A DNA stretch of 64,000 nucleotides from Diprion similis (GCF_021155765.1 NC_060114.1:1674001-1738000), one strand, 5' to 3'. Numbered from the stretch's first letter, positions 11,008 to 21,872 are shown. Translations and numbers: made by a program. The notes: a model not told the origin generated them from the letters alone.

Positions 11008-14000
11008 TAGGGTGTCCGTTATTTACCAAGTTGGTTTTTTTTTTTGCAGCCCCCCTTAAATTTTTAGTTTATGATCTAAAACAAAAGATCGGACCAAAAT
11101 AAGCCCTTAATATCGATGTTAAACCTTGCCCTTAAGACGATACATTTCCCGTTTAAATAACATGGGATTTTGCCACTTTTTACATTTAATTTTTTTTCTC
11201 CCGAATAAGTGAGTCTATCGCCATGCTAAGTACATATTTTCGTAGAAAATTGAACGCTCTACAAAAATGTCTTTGATGATTTTTCGATAAATTCACTCCT
11301 TCAAAAGTTATTCAAGGTTAAAGTTGAACTTATAGAAATATCTGATTCTGATTGTACTATAATAAAAAATTATTCACCAAAAATTTCGTAAAACGAAAGT
11401 ATGTGGTGTAAAGATAACGAAATATGTCGTTATTCTTATAACGAGTTACAGAATTGTAGCACTGCCACTGGCTAGATATTCCTATACGATGGCTGAAATG
11501 CGTTTTTTCGCCACATTTTAGTTCCGTCGATCACCACTGTATAGCGCTGACTGTTTTCTGCTCGCCGCGCAGGCGGACAAGAGAATATCAGCTGATTAGT
11601 TGGCGCTTCAGACTCTCTAGGTAGTAATGCAATATTTTTGAAGAACGTTGTTGATGTTTTTTTGTACGTTTACAATAGTCATTGATTTATCAACGATCAA
11701 TGATATATAAATTTATAATCAGTGATATTTTTGACATAAACTTTTAAATAAAACTTACACTGAATAACATAAACATAATTATAATTGCATCAACAGTTCT
11801 AACCTAAAATTTTTATTTAAATCATTTTTATAATGAATGATAATCGATCTATGGATCTAAGGCAAAATATTTTTTTAATCGGAAAAACAACAGATAAACT
11901 AACTGGTAAAAAGTTACCAACAAATAAAGAAGTTCTGCAGCTACTATTTCATCACTCAAGAAATCTCAGTCAATCGATAGATAACAGCTGTTCAATTGTT
12001 ATACGTGAAACAGGAAAAATTTGGAGCAAAGCGGCAATTCCGACTCAAGATAATTCACGGTGTATAAGAAAATTAAAAAATCTTTATAGACAATACAGAG
12101 ATGTGCAGAAACATGTTAAACAAAAAAATAAAAAAAAGGAGCAAGATTTATCCAATAACCTCGAAAAATTATTTGACATTGCTCGCGGTAATATTTTTGA
12201 AATTATCGACAATGAGACAAAAAAGTTTTTAATTGATCAAAGAACTCAACGGATTTTACATCTGAATGTTGCTGAAACAAATAATACATTGTCGCAGAAC
12301 GCTGGTAATTTGAAAAAATAAATTAATAAATAAAAATGAAAAACTTATATCTATCAAAACTGAATTTAATTGTTCAATTGTAGGAGAACTTGATTTGTCT
12401 TCCGAAAATAATTCTGGGATTCAGCAGCCAAACGACGAACTTCATGGAAATGCATCCTCAGCTCATTTATTTACAGCAACAGATCATATTAAGAGTGCAA
12501 GTGATAAAACTTCTGGTAAGATGTGAAAATTTATTTTTTTCTGTTAATATTAGTTGTTATATCTTGAAAAAGGTAAAATTTTAAAATAACTATTTGGTGT
12601 TGTCATTTTATACGATGTTTAGAATATGTGTAATATAGGTAACTTTAACTATTTCCATTGTTTAATAGATATCGATCCGCCATGCTGTTCACGAACTGTA
12701 AGTGGAATAAAATCTAGTGGAGAAACTTTGAGTAACTCTCAATCAACATCGGTGTCAGAATTCGAAGGAACTGGACGATATTATGAACCAAAAAATGTTA
12801 GAGGAACTATTAACATTTTCACAGACGATGTTGTTGCAGCGTTTGACAGCTGTAAAATTTCCTACAGAGGATCAGTTCGTCTTGTCTCAGCTTTGGCACC
12901 AGCTATGGGAGTTGATCCACGTGATCTTATTTTAAATAAAACTTCTTTTCATGAGATACGATCTAAATTACGAAAAAAAATGGCTGAAAACATTAAAGTA
13001 CTTTTTGGTGAAACTAAAGTTGATGCTGCAGTTATACACTGGGACTCAAAATTGATCCCAGATAGTATGACTTGCGAGCGTGTCGAAAGACTTCCTATTT
13101 TAATTAGTTGTAATGGACAAGAAAAACTTCTTGGTGTACCCGCATTACCCGATGGATGTGGCTCTACTCAAGCAGAAGAAATTTACAACATTATTTGCGA
13201 ATGGGGATTAACCGAGTCTGTCAAAGCACTTTGTTGTGACACCACTAATTCTAACCTCGGTGGGAGAAAAGGAGCTGCAGTGATTCTAGAACGTAAACTG
13301 GAGAGAGAGTTATTGTACCTTCCTTGTAGACACCACGTGTATGAATTGGTATTATCTTGCGTATACTCTACGAAAATGCCAGGCACAACCGGACCAAATG
13401 TACCATTATTTAAAAATTTCCAAAGTCAGTGGAGTTCTATGGATAAAAGGAAATATAAATCTGGAATACAGAAAAATCAGTTGAAAAAAACTTTATGAGA
13501 TAAAATACCGGAAGTTACTTCAAAAATTGATGAGTTTTTAAACACTCTTCTTCCACGTGATGATTATCGAGAACTCTTGGAATTGAGTAAAATATTTTTA
13601 GGCACAATGGACCCTGAAAATATCAAATTTTACAAACCTGGGGCATTCCATCACGCTCGATGGATGTCCAAAGCAATTTATTGTTTGAAAATCTATATTT
13701 TCCGAGACAGTTTTAAGTTAACTCAAGAAGACAAAAAAAATCTTCTGGAAATTTCATTATTTATCGTTTTCGTTTATGTTCCATTTTGGTATTCTGCACC
13801 TTCAGCGGCAACTGCTCCGAATCAAGATCTTGAATTCACTAAAGCTGTTTACAAATATAGAACAATCGATAGAGTATTATCTGATGCAGCTTTGGAAAAA
13901 TTTAAAAACCATTTATGGTATTTGAGTCCGGAAGCAGCGGCTTTATCGTTTTTTGACGAAAATTTATCTTTTGACGTAAAGCAAAAAATGGTTGAGGCTT

Positions 14001-14966
14001 TAAAAAAAAGCAATAATGATCAGTTCGATATTCCTAAACGCTTTATTTTTAATTCGGATGATTTTAAATGGTTTTTAAATAAAAACATTGATTATTTTAT
14101 CAGTTCTAATTCTTTGAAATTTTTCGAAAGATTTAATATTGCCACAAACTTTCTTCAGTTAAATAGCAGTGAATGGTCAAAGAATCCAGAATATTTAAGA
14201 GGCTTAGAAATCGTCAAACATCTAAAAGTGGTCAATGATACTGCAGAAAGGGCTGTAAAATTAACCGAAGAATACATTAATATTCTAAGTAGAAACGAAG
14301 ATGAAAAACAATATGTAATTCAGATTGTAAGCGAGTATAAAAAAAAATTTCCAAATGTAACCAAAGGAAGTTTAATAAAATAAATGACGTACATTAATAT
14401 GTTAAGAACTTTGATTGATTTCATTCATTTTTCAGGATAAATTGGAGGATGTGTTCAAAACTTCGACTGACTGTACTAAAATGTACTTATTAGCCACATT
14501 ATTTTCCATTCTTGGAAATTTTTACTTAATAATTTTTCATTATAGTACAGTCAGAATCAGATATTTCCGTAAAAACAATTAATTTTTATCTAAATAATAA
14601 TAATTTTGCTGATAAAGTAAGAATTTCCAAAAATTTACTATAAGTTCAACTTTAACCTTGAATAACTTTTGAAGGAGTGAATTTATCGAAAAATCATCAA
14701 AGACATTTTTGTAGAGCGTTCAATTTTCTACGAAAATATGTACTTAGCATGGCGATAGACTCACTTATTCGGGAGAAAAAAAATTAAATGTAAAAAGTGG
14801 CAAAATCCCATGTTATTTAAACGGGAAATGTATCGTCTTAAGGGCAAGGTTTAACATCGATATTAAGGGCTTATTTTGGTCCGATCTTTTGTTTTAGATC
14901 ATAAACTAAAAATTTAAGGGGGGCTGCAAAAAAAAAAAACCAACTTGGTAAATAACGGACACCCTA
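11008..14966 (+). mobile_element. DNA transposon B (TAGGGTG termini, 8-bp duplication)
   Basis: Nested inside transposon A. The ends are TAGGGTGTCC and its inverse, and the inverted repeats run about 330 bp (11008 to about 11345, and about 14640-14966). The flanking 8-mers are ATGTATAT (11000-11007) and ATGTGTAT (14967-14974), one mismatch. It encodes a three-exon transposase-like gene. The terminal sequence and 8-bp duplication resemble hAT-type elements, but the protein does not look like a typical hAT transposase, so the superfamily is left open. The fold-back elements at 34.8 and 49.9 kb share the terminal heptamer and internal words. Confidence 0.78.
11833..14383 (+). pseudogene. Transposase-like gene of transposon B, one in-frame stop
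   Basis: Exons 11833-12304, 12384-12515 and 12669-14383, with GT/AG borders and agreeing phases. A TGA at 13496-13498 interrupts exon 3, and the same frame continues to 14383. Exon 1 encodes a basic lysine-rich region. Exon 3 holds the blocks I recognise from a protein family repeated in aphid, ant and Hydra genomes: AAVIHWDSKLIPD, LGVPALPDGCG, KALCCDTTNSN, LPCRHHVYELVLSC, then PGAFHHARWMSKAIYCLK, then NDTAERAVKLTEEY. Acidic residues in the HWD and CCDTT blocks could be catalytic in an RNase H-like fold. I cannot name the superfamily. Its position between the TIRs of B supports a role in transposing B. One nonsense codon makes this copy inactive unless it is read through. Confidence 0.65.
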
Positions 14967-14969
14967 ATG

Positions 14970-15881
14970 TGTATGTATCGAAGTGAGGAGGTCAGTCACA
15001 TAATTCCAGGTCAAAGAAGCTGCATAACCGTTGAAAGAAAAGGTAAAAAAATATCGGTTCAGAAGCATCTGATGTTGAAAAATTTGAGAGAATTGTATCG
15101 ATTATTCCGTGATCGTTATCCGGGTAAAAAAATCGGTGTTTGTAAATTTGCAGAGTTGGTGAATTTTTAGTAGTATGCGATTTCGCTGAGAATTATGCAT
15201 TTGTTGTACAAGATTCCACGCAAGGGTTTCACTAGACCAATAATCAGGTGACTATTCATCCAATCGTGGTTTACCATAAAATTTACGCCGACGACCAGTT
15301 GAGACATTTTAGTTTTGTGATAATTTCAGAGCATCTGAAACATAATACAGTCGCGGTTCATTTATTTCAAAAAAAGTTGATCAACTTTATCAGAGAGAAG
15401 TTTCAAAATTCGATTCCTATAGAGAAAATAATTTATTTCTCCGATGGAGCAGCTTCCCAATATTAGAACAAAAAGAAATTTCATAAACATAACACATCAC
15501 TTCGAAGACTTTCAATGCGAAGCCGAATGGTATTTTTTTGCTACATCACATGGAAAATGGCCGTGTGATGGTGTTGGTGGAACTGTTAAGAGATTAGCTT
15601 TGCGTACGAGTTTACAACTGATTGGCAATTCCGATCCTATCCAAACACCGCTGGATCTGTATAATTGGGCAGGTTCTTATTTTCGGAGCATATCTTTTGC
15701 GTACTGTACGTCTGCAGAATATCAAGCGGAAGAATCTATTTCACAAAATCGATTCGACAAAGCCTTGACAGTTCGTGGCACTCTAAAATTACATGCGGTT
15801 ATTCCAGTATCTCATAAACTCATCAAAACAAAATTATTTTCCGCATCAGAAAAATTTGATTCGACGAAAATTATGAATTAA
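14970..15881 (+). pseudogene. Transposase-like ORF remnant of transposon A
   Basis: Fragments in several frames between the inner TIR of A and the insertion of B. Recognisable blocks are GQRSCITVERKGKKISVQ, then (after a frameshift near 15160) a stretch ending in TIHPIVVYHKI, then IEKIIYFSDGAASQY, then AEWYFFATSHGKWPCDGVG and GTVKRLALRTSLQL. This set recurs in multicopy arthropod and cnidarian proteins that I take to be transposon-encoded. At least two stops and two frameshifts are present. The N-terminal part was probably displaced by insertion of B. The name of the family is not known to me. Confidence 0.55.
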
Positions 15882-16746
15882 TTTCAAATAGAGGTTGGCT
15901 ACTAAGCGTTATCCTGCGAATCATCGCTGAAAATATCGGCCCTTTGCAGAGCCACCAACATATTGCAAGATTATCTATCAGTCATGTAACACAAACTGAG
16001 TGAAATAGAATTAAACCCAATTTCAGCACAGGAGTGCTCAACGAACCATAACCGTACTGGAATTCTCAGAACAGGTATACAGTTTAACTCCAAGAAAGGA
16101 TGACCAGTGGACGGATACTTGAGGGCTAGGGTGGTTAATATCTATTTCCGTAGAATGGATAGCCCGGGTAAGTGGAAGAGCATCAAATCAAATTGAACTC
16201 CACTTTATCGTATATAATATACGCAACACACCGAATTCGCGGGAGTAGCGCTGACGTGGATCGGCGCGCGCGGTGACGCGCGACGACACGTTTCATTTTT
16301 TTCTCCGGCCCTGGTAACTTCTCCATCAATTTTTTTTTTCAGGATTAAAGAGGAAGGATACAGGTATCCGAAAAAAATTATCTCCATGAATTGTTGTTAG
16401 TCCCGCGGAAATGGCAGCGAAATCAAAAAAAAAACGGTAAAAAAATATTGAAAGAAATGTTTTTTTTTCAAATAAATTTTTTTTTATCGAAGCGCATTCT
16501 TTTACGAACAGAACGATTGCAGGATCAGTCCGCTCCGATGTATACTTTCGGAGATATGAATTTTCAAACATAGCAGTGCAACAGTGGTATACAAAACTTC
16601 ACATAGCTCGAACTCGGCCATTTTTGAAAAAAATTAAAAATCCTTGAAACTGTATTTTTTTTTACATAGTACTACGGATATTTCAAATGGCGCAAAGATC
16701 CGTGACTTGACGGTTTTTTTTTGAGTCAAGTGACGTGGATCCGCTC

Positions 16747-17048
16747 ATATGGAACATCTGAAGACGCTGGAATGTAGTGACGACCCGGGCATGACGGATG
16801 AGGACATCTGCGGTCTAATCCGCAGCAATCAAGACATCACGTTACTGGACGTAGAAGGATGCTGGGAAGTGACTAGTCAAACAGTCACCGTGGCAACCGA
16901 GGTGGTCAGAAAAGGTCTTCGCCAACAACCCCTTCATCTCTACGTGGGCGGAACGCGAGCGAATCCTAAGAAGAAAGTAAAGCGAAACGCATTTTTGAAA
17001 GTACATTATAGAAGAACCTCAAAAGTAATATATAATTCGAGATTGTAA
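16747..17048 (+). pseudogene. RRM / F-box / LRR protein, 3' part
   Basis: Continuation of the leucine-rich-repeat ORF on the far side of transposon A. After the second ATAT the frame reads HLKTLECSDDPGMTDEDICG, then ITLLDVEGCWEV, then a basic C-terminus ending at the TAA at 17046. LLDVEGCWEV has the spacing of a cysteine-containing LRR of F-box/LRR proteins. Together with 9045-10464 it would make one protein of an RRM, an F-box and several LRRs. The part downstream of the insertion shows no further break. Confidence 0.6.
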
Positions 17049-18085
17049 GTTCTGCGGACATATATATATATTCAAATCCCTTTTCATGTCCAGCATCGGC
17101 TGATTGGTTTACTGATCACCGAGAGCGATTCTCATGTCAAATGCTGGAATAAAGTGCATGTTAATTCATTATTTATATTAATTAGCCCAAAATACAGTGC
17201 AGTGGAAAAGATTGGTTGACCAGTCATACTGATCACTGAGAGATAATCTCCTGCCAATCCTACCTTCTGTACATACCTAGATTAAAAGGATCGCAGAACT
17301 TACACACCCGAAGACATATAGTAACATAGTATAGCATAACATTACCCATTTCAAATATCCTCAATTAGAAATATTATAACTCATCACTAAAGAATTCTAC
17401 CATGCTCTTCTCCTTGCCAACTGAATGTCAATAACGTGGAATTGTTCGTTAGATGGCGTACCATTAGCAGACACCCCCATAATAAGAATAATGATAATAA
17501 TATTATAAAGAGTGTATCGGCTAATCAGTTTACTGGTTACCGAGAACAAAACATCTTGCCGAGACACTCTCCCCCGCATTGAAATTAGACCGATATAATA
17601 TCCAATGAACTTAGAAGGAAATAACATTAAGACTTCAGTATTATGTCGTCCGTGAATGAGGAGCCTACGAAGGTACATTCCTACATCCAAAAAGGGCACT
17701 CCCACAGTTAAGATAAAACACTCTAGAACTAAAATTCGAAATGTCTTTTCCACCCCCAGTAGTCATTCAAATAAAAAAAAAATTAAAATTAAATAAAATT
17801 AAGAAAAAAAAATACATTTTTTTTCTTAGTAAGGCTAATCAGTTTACTGATTATCGAGAGCAATTCTCAAGCCTTGCCTCATGAAATATCTAAAAGGAAT
17901 AATAGTCTCTTTAATCGCCAACTAGAAATGTCTCATCCCAGAGAAAGTATATCTATCATTAATCCGCTACTATAAATGATATGATTTGCAGAATTAGATT
18001 AGTTCACAAGGGTCAAGGGTTAGCTAATCAGGTTACTGATTATCGAGAGTCATTCTCACGCCACCCCTTGGAACGTACATCCTAG
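17049..18085 (+). other. 3' region with five two-hairpin (three-way-junction) motifs
   Basis: Non-coding stretch after the LRR ORF. Five copies of one design occur: outer stem, a hairpin with a TTTA-type loop and CTGAT-like 3' arm, then a hairpin GAGAG-N4-TCTC. Copies: 17090-17147 (outer stem CCAGCAT/ATGCTGG), 17210-17259 (GATTGG/CCAATC), 17510-17569 (GAGTGT/ACACTC), 17831-17875 (AAGGCT/AGCCTT) and 18014-18070 (CAAGGGT/ACCCCTTG with a bulge). Outer stems differ in sequence but remain paired. The inner hairpins are similar between copies. A short antisense ORF (17397-17753) spans copy 3 and has no recognised match. The last copy lies 16 bp from the DIRS insertion. Confidence 0.6.
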
Positions 18086-18298
18086 ATCATAATTGTATTT
18101 CGCGCCTCTTCCTCAGATCAAATGTAGTACCCCCTCCTCCCACAGGTGTCACCACAAATTTTAAAGCCCGTATAGAGGCTTTTTCTCTGCGACGTTGGTA
18201 GCTGTGCTGGCACGTCACTTCCTGATCTCATTCTTTTTCCTTGTGCAGGTGAAACCACACGTATTTTTTTTTTTCTTGCACATACGATTTAAACAAAT

Positions 18299-19986
18299 AT
18301 GAATAATAAACGTGCGAGAAGTGTATCAACGAACAGCGAGGATAAGGAGAATGGTCTTGACAAGCGAATAAAGAGACTGGAAGAGTTGTTTCTCAGAAAA
18401 GAGAAGAAGAAAAAGCGAAAGAAAGAACGCAGTAAGTATTTGTTGAGGTTATGTTTGTTCTAGCACAAGAGATGAAGATTAGCTGGAGAAAACGCTATGA
18501 ATAGTCGCGTGTTTAGGCTCTAACCTATTCACGAGAGTTATTACTCAGACCTATCGGCAATATTCACGGACAAAGGAACATTCATGTAGGCTCTAACCTA
18601 TATTGAGAGTTATACTCAAGCAGAAAACCTTTCCACGTCGCTCGAGAGGTCGAAATGGTCGCTACATTACCGAGAGCTGCCGAGAGCCACCCGTGTAGGC
18701 TCTAACCTATACGGGGGAGTTATACTCAGGCCAGAAACATTGCCCCATCGCTCGAAAAGGCTCTAACCTTAGCGTACAGACAGATCTCGCATTAAAATTT
18801 TTTTTAATAATCTGAGCTTCAATGCGCTCTAACTTAATCTATGTCTGATATTTGGACTATAGAGATATTAACGGCGATTATTATATTTTGTCTGTCAGGG
18901 CATCGACATAGCTCGAGACACTCTCGATCCTCTCGATCCTCTCTCGATAGTCGTTATAGCCACGAGAGACGCCGGAGCCGAACGCCGATGCAATACGAGG
19001 ACGATGAGGCCAACAGAGAGGAGGATTTGGTACAAAATGGACAGCCGGTGGCTGTTCAAGATGCTCACACCGCTCATACTGCGGCACACATATCTGAGCA
19101 GCAAACAAACACACACGTCATCGAAGAAACGAGAGACACGAATCGTCAAGTGCTTACTCAGACCCAAGACGATACTGAGCCGCACGGGGGAGAGGTGGTT
19201 CTGGATCCAAAAATCCTCGAGGTCATGGGAAAACGGTTCATAGAGGACCGTGTCTTGGATGCCGCGATACCAAATGATCTCAAAGTTCGCTGGGAGGAAA
19301 TAGTGAAGAAAGGCATGCCGACGGAGGACAGAGTGGCTCTTATTAAAAAATATCCACCGCCCAAGAATTGCTGTATTATTGATCCACCCAAAATAAATTC
19401 GGAGGTTTGAGTGTCTCTACAAGAGACGACAATTAAGAGGGACGAACGTATCGAAGCCAAGCAAGCAAAAATCACAGCCTGCCTAGCAGCGGTGGGAAAA
19501 ACCTTCTCAGGTTTTTTGCAGCGGTACAGTGGCAACGAGAATCTTGATTTCTTCGAGCAGCTGAGCGATATTGGGAGACTGCTAGCGGACTTGCAGCACG
19601 ATGAGTCGAATATCAGGAAGAGCCTAATATTGGCAAACTTGGGCGCGCCCTTCAAGGACGTGCTGAATGGAACTACTCCTGACGAATTTCTGTTTGGGAA
19701 GCAGCTGGAAGAGAGATTGAAGGCAGCAAAGGCGTTGGAAAGCTGTAAAAAAGATTTGATTGTGAGAACAACGACGAAACCTCAGAACAACGGTTCAAAA
19801 AACTCGAAATTCCCGCCCCGTCGGCCGCAGGGGAACCAACGACAAGTCTCGTCAACGTTGGGCGGGAAGAAGCCGCAGTATACGAGGACTCAACATCCCC
19901 CGTCCAATCGACGAAGCAACCAGAGACACGAGAGCAACTGGAGGACCAACCGGAAATACGAGAGTCACCGTCAGAGACGATACTAG
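18299..19986 (+). pseudogene. DIRS Gag-like protein, spliced, one in-frame stop
   Basis: Exon 1 (18299-18431) begins at an ATG and encodes a lysine/arginine-rich helix (RIKRLEELFLRKEKKKKRKK). The donor is AGTAAGT. The acceptor at 18898 joins it in frame to an arginine/serine-rich exon (HRHSSRHSRSSRSS). The frame runs to a TGA at 19408-19410 and continues open to 19986. The downstream part has blocks typical of DIRS Gag: KRDERIEAKQAKITACLAA, GRLLADLQHDES, FLFGKQLEERLKAAKA, and a basic C-terminus. The TGA sits where an arginine is likely (CGA to TGA), an inference from family resemblance. The RT frame overlaps the 3' end of gag in another phase. The 467-bp intron contains a hairpin array. Gag would coat the element RNA in the cytoplasm. 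Confidence 0.7.
18508..18770 (+). repeat. Hairpin array with constant CTCTAA loop in DIRS gag intron
   Basis: Four hairpins share the loop CTCTAA but have different stems: CGTGTTTAGG/CCTATTCACG (18508-18533), ATGTAGG/CCTATAT (18584-18603), CCGTGTAGG/CCTATACGG (18691-18714) and AAGG/CCTT (18757-18770). The first three are each followed by a small hairpin of the form GAG-AGTTAT-ACTC (18533-18546, 18605-18617, 18717-18727). Pairing is kept although stem bases change. It lies inside the gag intron, so it would be kept only in unspliced element RNA. Confidence 0.6.
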
Positions 19987-19991
19987 ATGAA

Positions 19992-21872
19992 GTGAGTTTT
20001 GTTGCTGGCAGACTTCGCAATTTTATTCAAAAATGGAAGGAAATAACGTCCGATCGATATATATTGTCGTGTGTACAAGGGTACGAAATACCATTCGAGT
20101 CTCGACCAACTCAAGATAACCCGCCGAAAGAACGTACTCGGAGTCCGAAGGAACATTTGGAGATTTCAAAGCTTATTTCGAAGCTTTTAGATAAGGGCGC
20201 TATAAAACCATGCAATGATAGTCGAGATCAATTTATATCGTCAATTTTTTTGGTGCCAAAGCCAGATGGCACGAACCGCTTTATTCTCAACCTCAAAGAA
20301 TTGAACGAGCTTATTTCGGCAGAACACTTTAAACTCGAGGACCGTAAGGCTGTCATAAACTTAATGAGCGAGGATTGTTTCATGGCAACGGTAGACTTGA
20401 AGGACGCGTATTATGTAGTGCCAGTGGCAGAATCTGATCGAAAATTTTTAAGATTTCGGCATAACAATCAACTTTTCGAATTTACCTGTCTACCCTTTGG
20501 CCTCACGACGGCACCTTACGTATTTACAAAGATCTTGAAACCGGTAATGGCAAACTTGAGACGCAGAGATTTTTTATCGGTTATTTACCTTGACGATATA
20601 CTACTGTTTGGCAGATCTTACGAGGAATGTCAATCGAATACTCTCTCCACTCGCTTGTTGTTAGGGCAACTCGGTTTTGTTATCAATGAGAAGAAATGTC
20701 AATTAATACCGTCAAGGAAGTGTAAATTTCTTGGGTTTTTGTTTGATTCCGAAAGAATGATTATTGAGCTCACACAAGACAAAAGAGATCGAGTAAAGAG
20801 AGAAGTCGAAAAATATCGGGCGATAAAAGTATGCAAAATTCGTAGATTTGCCGAGTTCGTTGGTCTAGTGGGCTCATGCTGCCCCGCCGTTATGTACGGC
20901 TTAGGTCATACGAAATTATTTGAAAAGGCTCGATATCTCGCTCTAGAATCTAGCAAGGGATCGTATGACAGCTGTATGACTTTAGACAAAGATTTACAAA
21001 CGGACTTTAAGTGGTGGGGGAAAAATATTCGGCACGCACATAGATCTACTAGACCACCTGAATTTTGTCGGGAGATTTTTACGGACGCTTCATTGTCAGG
21101 ATGGGGAGTTGCCTGTGGACAAGCTAGATCACATGGGTTTTGGAATGAGGAAGAACGAAAATCCCATATAAACATTTTGGAGTTAACCACCGCCTTTTTC
21201 GGCCTTAAATGTTTCGCGAACGACCTCAGATACTGCGATATTTTGTTGCGTCTGGATAACACCACAGCCATATCGTATATAAATAGAATGGGAGGAGTTC
21301 GATTCGCGCGCTTAAGTAATCTAGCCAGGAAAATTTGGGATTGGTGCGAAGAGCGGGATATTTGGATCTTTGCGTCGTTCATTAGCTCCAAAGATAATTT
21401 TGAAGCAGACTTTGAGTCCCGTAGATTGGAGCCGGAAACGGAACTTGAATTATCTCAAACGGCATTTAAGAGAATAGTTCGCACGTTTGGAGAACCCGAA
21501 GTCGATTTATTTGCTACTCGAGTAAACAAAAAATGCAGAAAATATATCTCGTGGCTTCAGGATCCAAATAGTATAGCAGTTGATGCTTTTACGGTGCCGT
21601 GGAAGAATTATTTTTTTTACGCTTTCCCACCGTTCGTAATTATTTTACGGGTATTACGGAAAATAAGAGATGAGGGGTCGCGGGGTATTCTCGTAGTTCC
21701 GGAGTGGCCGGCACAGCCGTGGTATCCACTATTCCGCGCTCTTCTTGTTACGGAGCCGATATATTTCAAACCCAATATACAACTGCTATCTTCTTCAAAC
21801 AGAGAACCACATCCTCTCTGGAGAAAAACTACCCTGGTTGCCGGACTGTTATCAGGAGATCGTTTGCGATGA
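19992..21872 (+). CDS. DIRS reverse transcriptase / RNase H / methyltransferase-like ORF
   Basis: Intact ORF of about 626 residues counted from 19992. The frame is open further upstream and overlaps the gag 3' end, so the true start may be earlier or reached by frameshift. RT motifs in order: SSIFLVPKPDGTNRFILNL, then TVDLKDAYY, LPFGLTTAPYVFTK, and the catalytic YLDD near residue 199. RNase H follows with FTDASLSGWG near residue 360 and LRLDNTTAISYI. The C-terminal part has DLFATRVNKKC, FYAFPPF and VVPEWPAQPWYPLF, the Dam-like methyltransferase segment carried by DIRS1 and PAT relatives. Its role would be to copy the element RNA into DNA for integration by the recombinase. This is the least damaged coding region in the element. 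The 3' end overlaps the start of the recombinase ORF in another frame. Confidence 0.88.
   Translation: MSFVAGRLRNFIQKWKEITSDRYILSCVQGYEIPFESRPTQDNPPKERTRSPKEHLEISKLISKLLDKGAIKPCNDSRDQFISSIFLVPKPDGTNRFILNLKELNELISAEHFKLEDRKAVINLMSEDCFMATVDLKDAYYVVPVAESDRKFLRFRHNNQLFEFTCLPFGLTTAPYVFTKILKPVMANLRRRDFLSVIYLDDILLFGRSYEECQSNTLSTRLLLGQLGFVINEKKCQLIPSRKCKFLGFLFDSERMIIELTQDKRDRVKREVEKYRAIKVCKIRRFAEFVGLVGSCCPAVMYGLGHTKLFEKARYLALESSKGSYDSCMTLDKDLQTDFKWWGKNIRHAHRSTRPPEFCREIFTDASLSGWGVACGQARSHGFWNEEERKSHINILELTTAFFGLKCFANDLRYCDILLRLDNTTAISYINRMGGVRFARLSNLARKIWDWCEERDIWIFASFISSKDNFEADFESRRLEPETELELSQTAFKRIVRTFGEPEVDLFATRVNKKCRKYISWLQDPNSIAVDAFTVPWKNYFFYAFPPFVIILRVLRKIRDEGSRGILVVPEWPAQPWYPLFRALLVTEPIYFKPNIQLLSSSNREPHPLWRKTTLVAGLLSGDRLR

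Larger units (their letters stand above)
10465..16746 (+). mobile_element. DNA transposon A with ~500-bp terminal inverted repeats
   Basis: The termini are inverted copies starting GAGCGGATC and extend about 530 bp inward (10465 to about 10995, and about 16210-16746), with scattered substitutions. The 4-bp direct duplication ATAT at 10461-10464 and 16747-16750 flanks it. The insertion splits the leucine-rich-repeat ORF. Removing it with one ATAT copy leaves that reading frame continuous. Inside is a decayed transposase-like ORF (14970-15881), plus a second transposon (B). A 4-bp target duplication and long TIRs would fit the Sola superfamily, but that assignment is inference. Confidence 0.82.

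Noticed and set aside
17090..18070. Junction motifs as tRNA genes or hammerhead ribozymes
   Set aside because: No acceptor stem with anticodon and T arms. The hammerhead core (CTGATGA plus GAAA) is absent, and CTGATT-ATC-GAGAG only resembles part of it.
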